A stretch of DNA of 46,113 nucleotides from an uncultured Ruminococcus sp. (GCA_902766885.1 CACXFS010000017.1:1-46113), one strand, 5' to 3'; positions 8,514 to 16,565 are shown, counted from the stretch's first letter. Made by a program: numbers and translations. The notes: generated from the letters alone by a model not told the origin.

Positions 8514-8545
8514 TTAACATTCGATTTTTTCTGTCATAACCGAAA

Positions 8546-8821
8546 TTACAATTCTTCAAGGTCAGCCGCCGTAACGTCGTTTTCAAGGTTATCCCTTGCA
8601 AGGTCGTTGTCGATTGTGGAATAAATCGGCGAAATCGGCTTTTCCTGCGCAAACGGAGTTGTATGATAAACCTTGAGCGACGGCGCTTTGGTGCCTGCAA
8701 TAATGGGATTTGCTTTTTCGTTGCTGTGCTTTGCTTTTCCCTGAATTTCGGGTACAGCCGCATTTTCGTTTCGTGGCTGAGTATGGGTTCTTTCCATACG
8801 CTTCATACCCTGTTTTGCCAT
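8546..8821 (-). CDS. Small hydrophilic protein of unknown function
   Basis: This is a 91-residue protein starting at the ATG at 8821 (MAKQGMKRMERTHTQPRNE). GAGGTG sits seven bases before it; the upstream GTG/ATG codons overlap that site. It is rich in Lys, Asn, Pro and Glu, has no membrane segment or signal peptide, and ends in an acidic LEEL tail. The middle section with PEIQGKAKHSNEKANPIIAGTK looks constrained rather than random. I recognise no family. It lies immediately upstream of, and on the same strand as, the Rieske/FAD gene (about 25 bases), so the two are likely co-transcribed. Short proteins of this kind may be spore- or stress-related, but nothing in the sequence shows that. Confidence 0.6.
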   Translation of the reverse strand: MAKQGMKRMERTHTQPRNENAAVPEIQGKAKHSNEKANPIIAGTKAPSLKVYHTTPFAQEKPISPIYSTIDNDLARDNLENDVTAADLEEL

Positions 8822-8927
8822 TTTCATCACCTCGAATTTATATTGTGCAATGATGGATATTTTATACCGAAAACCATTAAAACTTACTTAACTTACTTAA
8901 AATTTTTTCAATAATTAAAAAAAGCTC

Positions 8928-8958
8928 TTGACTTAAAGTCAGGTTTAACTTTTATAAT
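8928..8958 (+). promoter_or_regulatory. MerR-type promoter (19-bp spacer) of the aldo/keto reductase operon
   Basis: TTGACT (8928-8933) and TATAAT (8953-8958) are separated by 19 bases, which is too long for a normal sigma-70 promoter and diagnostic of MerR-family activation. A dyad AAAGT (8935-8939) / ACTTT (8948-8952) lies between them, as expected for a MerR operator. Aldo/keto reductase genes in Firmicutes are often controlled this way by an adjacent merR gene, but none is adjacent here. A second TTGACT at 8958-8963 and an AGTCAA at 8979-8984 follow. Confidence 0.6.
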
Positions 8959-8996
8959 TGACTTGTAAATAAATTTTCAGTCAAGTAGGAAAAATA

Positions 8997-9884
8997 ATGA
9001 AATATATCACTTTATCAAACGGTGTGAAAATGCCGATGCTCGGCTACGGCGTTTATCAGGTAACAAAGGACGAATGTGAAAGGTGCGTGCTTGACGCATT
9101 AAACATTGGCTATCGTCTTATTGACACCGCACAAAGCTATTTTAACGAAGAAGAAGTCGGAAATGCTATTGTAAAATCGGGTATTCCACGTGACGAATTT
9201 TTCCTTACCTCAAAGGTATGGATTGACCACTACGGATATGAGGAGTGTAAAAAATCGGTTGAAATCTCAATGCAAAAGCTTAAAACCGACTACATTGATT
9301 TAATGCTTTTGCATCAGCCGTTCGGTGATTATTACGGTGCATGGAGAGCACTTGAAGAACTCTACGAATCAGGAAAACTGCGTGCAATAGGAATCTCTAA
9401 CTTCTATCCTGACCGAATGGTGGATATTGCGTCATTTTCAAGAATTTGCCCGATGGTAAATCAAATTGAAATACACCCGCACCTCCAGCAGATTGAGGCT
9501 AAAAAGTGGAATGAAAAATACAAACTACAGCTTGAAGCATGGGCACCGTTCGGCGAAGGCAGAGGAGGTATTTTTGAATTACCCGAGCTTAAGAAAATTG
9601 CAGAAAAGCACAACAGAACTACTGCGCAGATTATCCTGCGCTGGCACTTGCAAAGGGGTATTGTAGTTATCCCGAAATCCACTCACGCTGAGCGAATGAA
9701 AGAAAACTTTGATGTATTTGACTTTGAGCTCACGAAAGAAGAAATGAGCACTATTGCTTTGCTTGATAAAGACGAAAGCGCATTTTTCTCTCACTATGAT
9801 CCGAAGATTGCAGAGTGGTTTGTAAGCATGATTGCAGAACGCAGAAAACAGCAGGACTGCACTAAAGAGAAAAAGAACTGGTAA
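8997..9884 (+). CDS. Aldo/keto reductase
   Basis: This is a 295-residue cytoplasmic NADPH-dependent reductase of the aldo/keto reductase superfamily (AKR5-like, related to 2,5-diketo-D-gluconate reductase and glyoxal reductase). The catalytic tetrad is complete: Asp43 and Tyr48 in RLIDTAQSYFNEE, Lys73 in LTSKVW and His106 in LLHQPFG. The cofactor motif VIPKSTHAERMKEN (about 225-238) is present near the C-terminus. The tail is lysine-rich. It is the first gene of a two-gene unit; the flavodoxin-fold reductase follows after 13 bases. The upstream promoter has MerR-family spacing, which suggests induction by an electrophile, aldehyde or disulphide stress. Length and motifs are normal; the true substrate is not determinable. 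Confidence 0.93.
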   Translation: MKYITLSNGVKMPMLGYGVYQVTKDECERCVLDALNIGYRLIDTAQSYFNEEEVGNAIVKSGIPRDEFFLTSKVWIDHYGYEECKKSVEISMQKLKTDYIDLMLLHQPFGDYYGAWRALEELYESGKLRAIGISNFYPDRMVDIASFSRICPMVNQIEIHPHLQQIEAKKWNEKYKLQLEAWAPFGEGRGGIFELPELKKIAEKHNRTTAQIILRWHLQRGIVVIPKSTHAERMKENFDVFDFELTKEEMSTIALLDKDESAFFSHYDPKIAEWFVSMIAERRKQQDCTKEKKNW

Positions 9885-9897
9885 AGGAGAATTTTAA

Positions 9898-10434
9898 ATG
9901 AGCAAAAAGGTTTTGATTTTATCGGGAAGTCCCCGCAAAGGCGGAAACTCGGACATTCTTTGCGACGAATTTATGAAAGGCGCAGAGGAAAGCGGAAATA
10001 CAGTTGAAAAAATCAGAGTGGCAGAAAAGAAAATTGGATATTGCCGTGGCTGTTATGCCTGCAAGGGAACTGGAATCTGTGCAATCAAAGACGATATGGC
10101 AGAGATTTTGCAAAAAATGATTGACGCTGACGTTATTGTTCTTGCAAGTCCTGTGTACTTTTATTCTATTGACGCACAGCTTAAGGCTGTTATTGACAGA
10201 ACTGTTGCACGTTGGCTTGAGGTTAAGAATAAAGAATTTTACTACATAATGACTGCCGCCGACGGAGAAAAAGAGTCACTTGAAACAACGCTTGCCTGTT
10301 TCAGAGGCTATGCCGACTGTGTAGAAGGTGCAAAAGAAATTGGCGTTATCTACGGAACGGGCGTATACGAAAAAGGCGAGGTAAAAGCAACAAAAGCTAT
10401 GAAAGAAGCCTATGAAATGGGACTTAAAGTTTAA
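9898..10434 (+). CDS. Flavodoxin-fold NAD(P)H-dependent FMN oxidoreductase
   Basis: This is a 178-residue member of the NADPH-dependent FMN reductase / flavodoxin-like fold family. The phosphate-binding loop LSGSPRKGGNSD (8-19) and the segment ASPVYFYSIDAQLKAVIDR (about 84-102) are the standard FMN-binding elements. A cysteine-containing stretch CRGCYACKGTGIC (49-61) follows the second strand. It is common in anaerobe members and may be redox active or bind a cluster. AAAGGAGA precedes the ATG, and the gene is coupled to the aldo/keto reductase. The pairing suggests joint detoxification of quinones or reactive carbonyls (inference). A strong terminator follows. Confidence 0.92.
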   Translation: MSKKVLILSGSPRKGGNSDILCDEFMKGAEESGNTVEKIRVAEKKIGYCRGCYACKGTGICAIKDDMAEILQKMIDADVIVLASPVYFYSIDAQLKAVIDRTVARWLEVKNKEFYYIMTAADGEKESLETTLACFRGYADCVEGAKEIGVIYGTGVYEKGEVKATKAMKEAYEMGLKV

Positions 10435-10464
10435 TTTGCATCACTTTTAAAAAGTACAAAAATT

Positions 10465-10505
10465 AAAGGTTTCGGAAGAATACTCATTCTTTCCGAAACC
10501 TTTTT
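10465..10505. terminator. Bidirectional intrinsic terminator
   Basis: AAAGGTTTCGGAA (10465-10477) pairs with TTCCGAAACCTTT (10491-10503), and T continues to 10505. On the minus strand the stem is followed by AATTTTTG. It separates the flavodoxin reductase gene from the convergent beta-helix protein gene. Confidence 0.85.
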
Positions 10506-10529
10506 ACTATGCCTAATATTAAATTAAAA

Positions 10530-11210
10530 TCAGATTTTGTCTGCAACTTCGCCGAGGCGTTTATAGATGCTGTTTTCGGGAACGTATCCCCTTACAAACG
10601 AAAGCGGATAAACGTTTGTGTTTCTGCCGACAACCGAGCCGGGATTCAACACGCTGTTACAGCCGACCTCAACATGGTCACCGAGCATTGCACCGAACTT
10701 TTTAACACCTGTTTCAATCTTATCATCGTCGCAGAGCACCGTTACAAGGCTCTTGTCGCTCTTGAGGTTTGAGGTAATCGTTCCTGCACCTGTATGAGCC
10801 TTATAGCCGAGAATACTGTCGCCGATGTAGTTATAGTGCGGCACCTGTACCCCGTCAAAGAGGATTGAATTCTTAAGCTCTGTTGAGTTGCCTACAACTG
10901 CGCCTTTGCCCACGATTGCGCTTCCTCTGATAAAAGCGCAGTGGCGCACCTCTGCGTCCTCGCAAATGATGAGCGGACCTCCTAGATATGCCGACGGAAA
11001 AACAGTTGCACTCTTTGCAACCCAGATGTTTTCTCCCCTCTGCTCGTAGATTTCAGGGTCGAGTGTTTTGCCGATTTCGATAATGAAATCCTTGATTTTC
11101 GGCAGAGCCTCCCAAGGATAATCCACGCTTTCAAGCAGAGGCTTTGCTATTGTTTTGCTGTAATCAAAAAGATTATTTGCAAGCAGATTTTTATTACACA
11201 TTTTTAACAT
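10530..11210 (-). CDS. Left-handed beta-helix (hexapeptide repeat) protein, GlmU-C-terminal-like
   Basis: This 226-residue protein consists mainly of hexapeptide repeats: AKSATVFPSAYLGGPLIICEDAEVRHCAFIRGSAIVGKGAVVGNSTELKNSILF and NYIGDSILGYKAHTGAGTITSNLK show the [LIV]-G-x4 periodicity of a left-handed beta-helix. The latter part is similar to the acetyltransferase half of bifunctional GlmU, but the nucleotidyltransferase half is absent and a short helical N-terminus replaces it. Close relatives are often annotated as UDP-N-acetylglucosamine pyrophosphorylase-related. It may be a sugar-nucleotide acyltransferase or a regulatory protein. GGGAG stands a few bases before the ATG at 11210. The neighbours on the same strand (small ORF, PAP2 phosphatase) give weak support for an envelope role. 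Confidence 0.85.
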   Translation of the reverse strand: MLKMCNKNLLANNLFDYSKTIAKPLLESVDYPWEALPKIKDFIIEIGKTLDPEIYEQRGENIWVAKSATVFPSAYLGGPLIICEDAEVRHCAFIRGSAIVGKGAVVGNSTELKNSILFDGVQVPHYNYIGDSILGYKAHTGAGTITSNLKSDKSLVTVLCDDDKIETGVKKFGAMLGDHVEVGCNSVLNPGSVVGRNTNVYPLSFVRGYVPENSIYKRLGEVADKI

Positions 11211-11231
11211 ACTTCTCCCATTATAATAAAT

Positions 11232-11456
11232 TTATACCTCAACAAAGAACAGCCAGTAGCCGTTTGCGTCCTTACCTGCAACAAATTCCACACCGCAGCT
11301 TTCGTATTTTGAAAACACATATGTTCTGCCGTTTTGCGGATTTGTAACAGAGGCACAGCCGCCTGCGTGTTTCCACTTTTCAGAAAACACGTTAAAACCC
11401 TTAATCAGAAAGCTGTCCTTTGAGGTTTTGCCGACAAACCTATAATTTTTCTGCAT
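11232..11456 (-). CDS. Small protein of unknown function overlapping the PAP2 gene
   Basis: This is a 74-residue protein starting at the ATG at 11456 (MQKNYRFVGK), nine bases after AAGG inside the end of the PAP2 gene; the two frames overlap by 17 bases. Aromatic and glycine-rich strands (GGCASVTNPQNGRTYVFSK, GVEFVAGKDANGYWLFFVE) suggest a small all-beta fold. No membrane segment is present. I recognise no family. Translational coupling to the PAP2 phosphatase makes it more likely real than a chance frame. Confidence 0.6.
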   Translation of the reverse strand: MQKNYRFVGKTSKDSFLIKGFNVFSEKWKHAGGCASVTNPQNGRTYVFSKYESCGVEFVAGKDANGYWLFFVEV

Positions 11457-12036
11457 TATCATCAACCTTCTTGTATTTTAAGTCGCCCGACAGCTTTTTG
11501 TCAAATCCTGCTTTTCTGAAAATCACAAATGTTACTATTGCGCAAAGCACACCGAGCAAAATTCCGCAAAGCACATCGGACGGAAAATGAACATAATTAT
11601 AAAGCCTTGAAAATGCAATAAAAACGGCGACTGCAAAGGCAGGAATTCCAAACCTTTTGTCACGCATCAAAAGCACCGTTGCCGCCGCAAACGACGAACA
11701 GCTGTGTCCCGACGGAAAGCTGTAGCCGCTCGGAGCCTTGATAAACGGCACAACTGACGGATTTACAACAAACGGTCTTTCACGTGCGATAAGGTGTTTG
11801 AGTCCTATTTCGCCGATTAAAAATCCGACAACAACTGCACACAACACCATAACGCCCGTTGCCCTTGTTTTGCGAAAACACATCATAATCACCGACGCAA
11901 TAATCCATATGCCGCCTGCTTCGCCGATATAACTGAAAAAAGCCAGCACATAATCAAGGAAAACACATTTAAAAGTATTCTGAATAAAATCAAGAATCGA
12001 AAAATCTATTGACTGAATTATCTCAAATAAATTCAA
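11440..12036 (-). CDS. PAP2-family membrane phosphatase
   Basis: This is a 198-residue polytopic membrane protein with the full type-2 phosphatidic acid phosphatase signature: KHLIARERP (K80-x6-R87-P88), PSGH (108-111) and SRLYNYVHFPSD (S143, R144, H150, D154). About five hydrophobic helices surround these. Family members remove phosphate from phosphatidic acid, undecaprenyl pyrophosphate or phosphatidylglycerol phosphate on the outer face of the membrane. Undecaprenyl-pyrophosphate recycling is a plausible role but cannot be told from the sequence. It is followed, with overlap, by the 74-residue small ORF. Confidence 0.93.
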   Translation of the reverse strand: MNLFEIIQSIDFSILDFIQNTFKCVFLDYVLAFFSYIGEAGGIWIIASVIMMCFRKTRATGVMVLCAVVVGFLIGEIGLKHLIARERPFVVNPSVVPFIKAPSGYSFPSGHSCSSFAAATVLLMRDKRFGIPAFAVAVFIAFSRLYNYVHFPSDVLCGILLGVLCAIVTFVIFRKAGFDKKLSGDLKYKKVDDNAEKL

Positions 12037-12112
12037 CTATAACCCTTCTTTTTAAATTATATCAAATTCGTTTAACATTTTCAACACAATTTTAAACATT
12101 AACTTGATTTTT

Positions 12113-13366
12113 TTATCGATTTATTTCAAATTGTTTTAGCTTTGAGTAAAGCATTTCATCGACAACCGCCTCAATTTCCAAGCCCTCGGAAACGTATTCC
12201 TCGCAGATAAGCGTACCCTTAGTACGGATATCGTTTGCAAGTCCTGCGCTCGCAAAGGGAATGAGCAGTTTAACTCGCTTCATTCTGACGGGAAGATTAT
12301 CGTCAATTGCCTGCAAAAGCTTGTTTATGCCCGTGCCGTTCTTTGCGCTTATGCGGATATACGAGCAAAAGTCCTGTGCAAGAACGTCGTCCTTTACCAA
12401 ATCGCATTTATTTAAAACGGTGATAATCGGTCTGTCACCGCAGCCGAGGGATTCAAGCAAATCGGTTGTTACCTTCATATGCGTTCTCGCTTCTTCGCTT
12501 GAAGCGTCGCATACATTCAAAATAATGTCCGACTGCGCCGCCTCTTCAAGCGTTGAGCGGAAAGCCTCAACAAGGTGGTGCGGAAGTCTGCGCACAAGAC
12601 CGACTGTGTCAATCAGCATTACAGTAACGCCGCTCGGAAGTTTAAGCGCACGTGAGGTCGGGTCAAGCGTTGCAAAAAGCTTGTCCTGTGCAAGCACACC
12701 TGCGTCTGTTAAGTAATTCATAAGCGTTGACTTTCCTGCGTTTGTATAGCCGACGATTGCAACGGTGATTACACCGTCCTTTTGTCGCCTTTTTCTAAGC
12801 ATACTGCGGTGTTTTTCAAGGTCAGCAAGCTCCTCTTTCAGCGTTTCCATTCTTCGCCTGATGTGACGTCGGTCGGTTTCAAGCTTTGTTTCACCCGGAC
12901 CTCTTGTGCCGATACCTGCACCGAGCCTTGACATAGCAATTCCCTTTCCCGTAAGTCGGGGGAGCATATACTTCAGCTGTGCAAGCTCAACCTGTAATTT
13001 ACCCTCTTTTGAACGTGCTCTCTGAGCAAAAATGTCGAGAATAAGCGTTGTGCGGTCAATTACTCTTACGTCGGTTTCGGCTTCGATATTTTTAATCTGA
13101 GTAGGCGAAAGCTCGCTGTCAACTACGATTAAATCAATCTCCTGCGCTTTGCAGATTTCTGTGATTTCGGCAAGCTTTCCCGTTCCGACATACGTTGCAC
13201 TTTCAACCTTATTTAAGTTCTGCGTTACCGAAAAAACAGGGTCAGCACCTGCGCTTTTTACAAGCTCAGACAGCTCCTCAAGAGAAGCCTGAGCGTCATA
13301 TTCTCCCGTATCAACGCTGACAAGCAGTGCACGGGTGATTTTTTCTTCATTACTTTTAAGTTCCAT
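12113..13366 (-). CDS. hflX: Ribosome-associated GTPase HflX
   Basis: This 417-residue GTPase rescues or splits stalled 70S ribosomes, as known for HflX. The N-terminal HflX domain (about 10-190) includes ELSPTQIKNIEAETDVRVID and the glycine-rich GIGTRGPGETKLETDRR (151-167), followed by a coiled-coil. The G domain has G1 GYTNAGKS (206-213), G3 DTVG (253-256) and G4 NKCD (319-322). The C-terminal domain is about 60 residues. AAAGGA precedes the ATG. It is divergent from nadB and stands alone on its strand. All hallmark motifs are intact. Confidence 0.97.
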   Translation of the reverse strand: MELKSNEEKITRALLVSVDTGEYDAQASLEELSELVKSAGADPVFSVTQNLNKVESATYVGTGKLAEITEICKAQEIDLIVVDSELSPTQIKNIEAETDVRVIDRTTLILDIFAQRARSKEGKLQVELAQLKYMLPRLTGKGIAMSRLGAGIGTRGPGETKLETDRRHIRRRMETLKEELADLEKHRSMLRKRRQKDGVITVAIVGYTNAGKSTLMNYLTDAGVLAQDKLFATLDPTSRALKLPSGVTVMLIDTVGLVRRLPHHLVEAFRSTLEEAAQSDIILNVCDASSEEARTHMKVTTDLLESLGCGDRPIITVLNKCDLVKDDVLAQDFCSYIRISAKNGTGINKLLQAIDDNLPVRMKRVKLLIPFASAGLANDIRTKGTLICEEYVSEGLEIEAVVDEMLYSKLKQFEINR

Positions 13367-13446
13367 AGTATGTCCTTTATTATATAATTTTGTTTATTAA
13401 ATTTAATTACAAATTCCGAATTACGAATTCCGAATTAAATAATGGC

Positions 13447-13475
13447 TTTACTATTTTTCCAATTAGTAGTATAAT
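13447..13475 (+). promoter_or_regulatory. Sigma-70-type promoter for nadBC
   Basis: TTTACT (13447-13452) and TATAAT (13470-13475) have a 17-base spacer about 70 bases upstream of nadB. The 13367-13446 interval, shared with the hflX leader, also holds a short tandem AT-rich repeat with CGAATT units (about 13411-13437) of unknown role. I could not match a NiaR or NrtR operator. Confidence 0.5.
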
Positions 13476-13541
13476 ATATCAGTATTCATTTGTAAATGAC
13501 AGACTTTACAATTTATCAAATATTTTTCCGAGGTCTTATAT

Positions 13542-15011
13542 ATGGATAAAAAATATGACGTCATTATCGTCGGAACAGGTGCGGCAGGCTTATATGCGGC
13601 GCTGAATTTTCCAAAGGACATCAGCGTTCTGCTCGTTTCAAAGCGTGATTTGCCGCTTTCTAACAGCTCGCTTGCACAGGGCGGTGTTGCTTGCGTGCTT
13701 GACACCGTTCACGATAACTACAAGCTTCACATCAACGACACGCTGATTGCAGGCAAGTACAAAAACAACCTCTCAGCCGTTGAAAAGCTCGTTTACGAAG
13801 GTCCAGCCGATGTAATGAGAATTAAGGAGCTGGGTGTTGATTTCGACCTCAATCCCGACGGCACAATGTGCAAAACCCTTGAGGCTGGTCACAGCCGCCA
13901 CAGAATTGTTCATCACAAGGACTCAACCGGCAAGGCTATTGTTGACGGACTGATTGACGTTGTGCGCACTCTGCCTAATGTTACTATTTGCGACAATGCG
14001 CTTGTATATTCAATCGACAAGGCTCTGCACGGCTTTTACATAAGCATTTTAAAGGACGGCAAAAGCTATCATTACGGTTGCAGCTACTGTCTGCTTGCAA
14101 CGGGCGGAATAGGCAGAGTTTATAAATACACGACTAATTCCGCAATTGCAACGGGTGACGGAATTGCATTTGCTTATTTGCTCGGTGCAAAGATAAGTCA
14201 CCTTTCACGTGTGCAGTTCCACCCTACGGCATTTGCCGCCGATAAGGACAGAGAGCGTTTTCTGATAAGCGAGGCGGTACGTGGCGAGGGCGCTGTTCTT
14301 CTCAACTGCAACGGAGAACGCTTTGCTTTTGACTACGACAGCCGAGGCGAGCTTGCTCCGAGGGATGTTGTGTCAAACGCAATTATCAGGGAGTCGATTA
14401 AGACAAAGAGCGAGAAGTTCTACCTTGACATAACGGACAAGCCTGCCGAGTTTCTTAAAGAGAGATTTCCGATGATTTATTCGAGATGTCTTGAAGAAGG
14501 CGTTGACATTACCAAAGACAGGATTCCCGTCTTTCCGTGCCAGCACTACCTTATGGGCGGAATCAACGTTGACCTTGACGCAAAAACCTCGATTGACGGA
14601 CTCTACGCCGCAGGAGAATGTGCTCACACAGGCGTTCACGGTGCAAACCGTCTTGCAAGTAACTCACTTCTTGAGGCGCTTGTATTTTCACGCTCTGCGG
14701 CTCAGGACATTACACGCAGAATTGAAAAATACGGCAGAAAGCCGCTCGGGAACGAGCCTGCTTACAAACTGATTGAAGGAAAGCCTATTCCTCACGGTTA
14801 TCGCTCACAGATAAGAGAAATTCTGCAGGACACTTACTTTGTAATTCCGAAACCCGAGAAGTACGACGAAAGCTATGAAAAAGTTGAAAAAATCGTTGAC
14901 GCACTTTTCAGCGAGGATTACGAAATCACATCTGACCTTGTTGAAGCCAGAAGCATTGCAATTGTTGCAAGCATAATTCTTGAAGAAGTACGGGAGGGTA
15001 TTAACCTATGA
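13542..15011 (+). CDS. nadB: L-aspartate oxidase
   Basis: This is a 489-residue FAD enzyme that oxidises L-aspartate to iminoaspartate, the first step of de novo NAD synthesis. The N-terminal dinucleotide fold is VIIVGTGAAGLYAA (7-20). SNSSLAQGGVACV (40-52), RVQFHPTAF and PCQHYLMGGINVD carry the histidines of the active site, and GLYAAGECAHTGVHGANRLASNSLLEA is the family's C-terminal FAD signature. The chain is about 30-50 residues shorter than the Escherichia coli enzyme at the C-terminal helical domain, which is usual in Clostridia. In anaerobes fumarate rather than oxygen is probably the electron acceptor. The last four bases overlap nadC. The partner quinolinate synthase gene nadA is not in the window. 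Confidence 0.95.
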   Translation: MDKKYDVIIVGTGAAGLYAALNFPKDISVLLVSKRDLPLSNSSLAQGGVACVLDTVHDNYKLHINDTLIAGKYKNNLSAVEKLVYEGPADVMRIKELGVDFDLNPDGTMCKTLEAGHSRHRIVHHKDSTGKAIVDGLIDVVRTLPNVTICDNALVYSIDKALHGFYISILKDGKSYHYGCSYCLLATGGIGRVYKYTTNSAIATGDGIAFAYLLGAKISHLSRVQFHPTAFAADKDRERFLISEAVRGEGAVLLNCNGERFAFDYDSRGELAPRDVVSNAIIRESIKTKSEKFYLDITDKPAEFLKERFPMIYSRCLEEGVDITKDRIPVFPCQHYLMGGINVDLDAKTSIDGLYAAGECAHTGVHGANRLASNSLLEALVFSRSAAQDITRRIEKYGRKPLGNEPAYKLIEGKPIPHGYRSQIREILQDTYFVIPKPEKYDESYEKVEKIVDALFSEDYEITSDLVEARSIAIVASIILEEVREGINL

Positions 15012-15850
15012 TTTTAAACAGCATTTATGTAGACAACCTCATCAAAACAGCACTGCTTGAGGACATTAACTACCTTGACACAACAACAGATTATCTGATT
15101 GACGAGGAGCAGGAAAACACAGCAAAATTCCTTGCAAAAAGCGACGGTGTGCTCTGCGGTCTTGAAGTTGCACTGAGAGTTTTTGAGATTTTACAGCCGA
15201 CAGGTTTTGAGGTAAAAACCTATAAAAAAGACGGTGACAAGCTTACAAAAGGCGACATCATCGCAGAAATCCACGGCAAGACAAGAACGATTTTAAAGGG
15301 CGAGCGTACTGCTCTTAACCTTATTCAGCATATGAGCGGAGTTGCAACGGCAACAAGCAAGGCTGTTGAGCTTGTAAAGGGCACTAATGCATCAATTGCC
15401 GACACAAGAAAGACTCTCCCCGGATTAAGACCTCTGCAAAAATATGCAGTAACTGTCGGCGGCGGCAGAAATCACCGCTACAATCTTTCCGACGCCGCAA
15501 TGCTGAAGGACAACCACGTTGACGCAGGCGGCGGAATTGCAAACGCTGTTGCAAAGCTAAAGACAAAGCTCGGTCATATGACAAAAATTGAGCTTGAAGT
15601 AAGAAATCTTGACGAGTTACAGCAGGCTCTTGACGCTAAAGTTGACGTAATTATGCTCGACAATATGAGCACAGAGATGATGAAAAAGGCTGTTGAAATC
15701 ACCGACGGCAGAGCTCTGCTTGAGGCAAGCGGCGGAATCACAGACGAAAGACTGCGTGAAATTGCAGAAACAGGAGTTGACATTATCTCAATGGGCGCAC
15801 TCACTCACTCTGTAAAAGCGTTTGACATTTCTCTTAAAATTGCAGACTGA
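15008..15850 (+). CDS. nadC: Nicotinate-nucleotide pyrophosphorylase (carboxylating)
   Basis: This is a 280-residue quinolinate phosphoribosyltransferase that makes nicotinate mononucleotide from quinolinate and PRPP. Conserved segments are all present: ERTALNLIQHMSGVAT (99-114), DTRKTLPGLR (132-141, substrate-binding arginines and lysine), GGGRNHR (151-157), KDNH (167-170), EVRNLDEL, IMLDNM and LEASGGI near the end. The ATG overlaps the nadB stop (ATGA), so the two are translationally coupled. A weak hairpin follows the stop. Confidence 0.96.
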   Translation: MILNSIYVDNLIKTALLEDINYLDTTTDYLIDEEQENTAKFLAKSDGVLCGLEVALRVFEILQPTGFEVKTYKKDGDKLTKGDIIAEIHGKTRTILKGERTALNLIQHMSGVATATSKAVELVKGTNASIADTRKTLPGLRPLQKYAVTVGGGRNHRYNLSDAAMLKDNHVDAGGGIANAVAKLKTKLGHMTKIELEVRNLDELQQALDAKVDVIMLDNMSTEMMKKAVEITDGRALLEASGGITDERLREIAETGVDIISMGALTHSVKAFDISLKIAD

Positions 15851-15857
15851 TAAAATA

Positions 15858-15881
15858 TGGGAACAGCACACGTTGTTCCCA
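15858..15881 (+). terminator. Hairpin between nadC and thiT, weak terminator or processing site
   Basis: TGGGAACA (15858-15865) pairs exactly with TGTTCCCA (15874-15881), but only ACATTATTATAAAA follows, not a proper T run. Some transcripts may therefore read through into thiT. Confidence 0.4.
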
Positions 15882-15912
15882 ACATTATTATAAAATTAAA
15901 AGGGGTATTTTT

Positions 15913-16491
15913 ATGAACAAAAAAGTTATTATGCTGTGCGAAAGCGCAGTTATGATTGCACTTGCGACTGTTCTTAGTTTGCTTAAAATTGAATGGCCGT
16001 TCGGCGGAAGTATTACCATCTGTTCAATGCTGCCTATCCTCATTATCGGCTACCGCTACAACCTTTTGTGGGGCAGCTTTACGGGCGTTGTCTACGGTCT
16101 TATTCAGCTTTTGCTTGGTATGTCGAACTTTGCGTATGCAACATCGGGACTTGCCGTTGTGATGATTGCGCTTTTTGACTACATTATCGCCTTCGGTGTT
16201 GCAGGTCTGGGCGGAATATTCAGAGGAATTAAAAATCAGGCTGTCGGCTTGGGACTCGGTGCTCTGCTTACGGGAGTTCTCCGCTTTATCTGTCATTTCA
16301 TCAGCGGAGTTACAGTCTGGGGCGGCTTTGCCGAGGATATGCCTGCGTGGCTTTATTCTCTTACATACAATAGTGCATATATGCTGCCCGAAACAGTTAT
16401 TCTTATTGTCGGTGCTGTTCTTATCGGTCTGATTATTGATTTCAGAAGTCCTAAACTTAAAGGCGTAAAACGAAACAATCATTCAAATTAA
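15913..16491 (+). CDS. thiT: ECF-type thiamine transporter substrate-binding subunit ThiT
   Basis: This is a 192-residue, six-helix membrane protein of the ThiT family, the S component that captures thiamine for an energy-coupling-factor transporter. The N-terminus CESAVMIALATVLSLLK with FGGSITICSMLPILIIGYRYNLLWGSFTGVVYGLIQLL is the characteristic ThiT region. The loop HFISGVTVWGGFAEDMPAWLYSLTYNSAYMLPE carries the aromatic residues that line the thiamine pocket (W, Y and N positions). The shared EcfAA'T module is elsewhere. No TPP riboswitch is visible in the 62-base leader, which is unusual for thiamine genes. AAAAGGGG precedes the ATG. Confidence 0.92.
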   Translation: MNKKVIMLCESAVMIALATVLSLLKIEWPFGGSITICSMLPILIIGYRYNLLWGSFTGVVYGLIQLLLGMSNFAYATSGLAVVMIALFDYIIAFGVAGLGGIFRGIKNQAVGLGLGALLTGVLRFICHFISGVTVWGGFAEDMPAWLYSLTYNSAYMLPETVILIVGAVLIGLIIDFRSPKLKGVKRNNHSN

Positions 16492-16511
16492 TGCTTTTTT
16501 ATGACTGAATC

Positions 16512-16564
16512 TGCTTTGTTTTGGATAAAACGACAAATACAGACAATAACAAAGCAATTTTTTT
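16512..16564 (+). terminator. Intrinsic terminator after thiT
   Basis: TGCTTTGTT (16512-16520) pairs with AACAAAGCA (16548-16556), with a long loop and a run of seven T (16558-16564). Confidence 0.65.
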
Positions 16565-16565
16565 G

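Noticed and set aside
15851-15912. TPP riboswitch before thiT
   Set aside because: The leader is too short and lacks the conserved CUGAGA and related elements.
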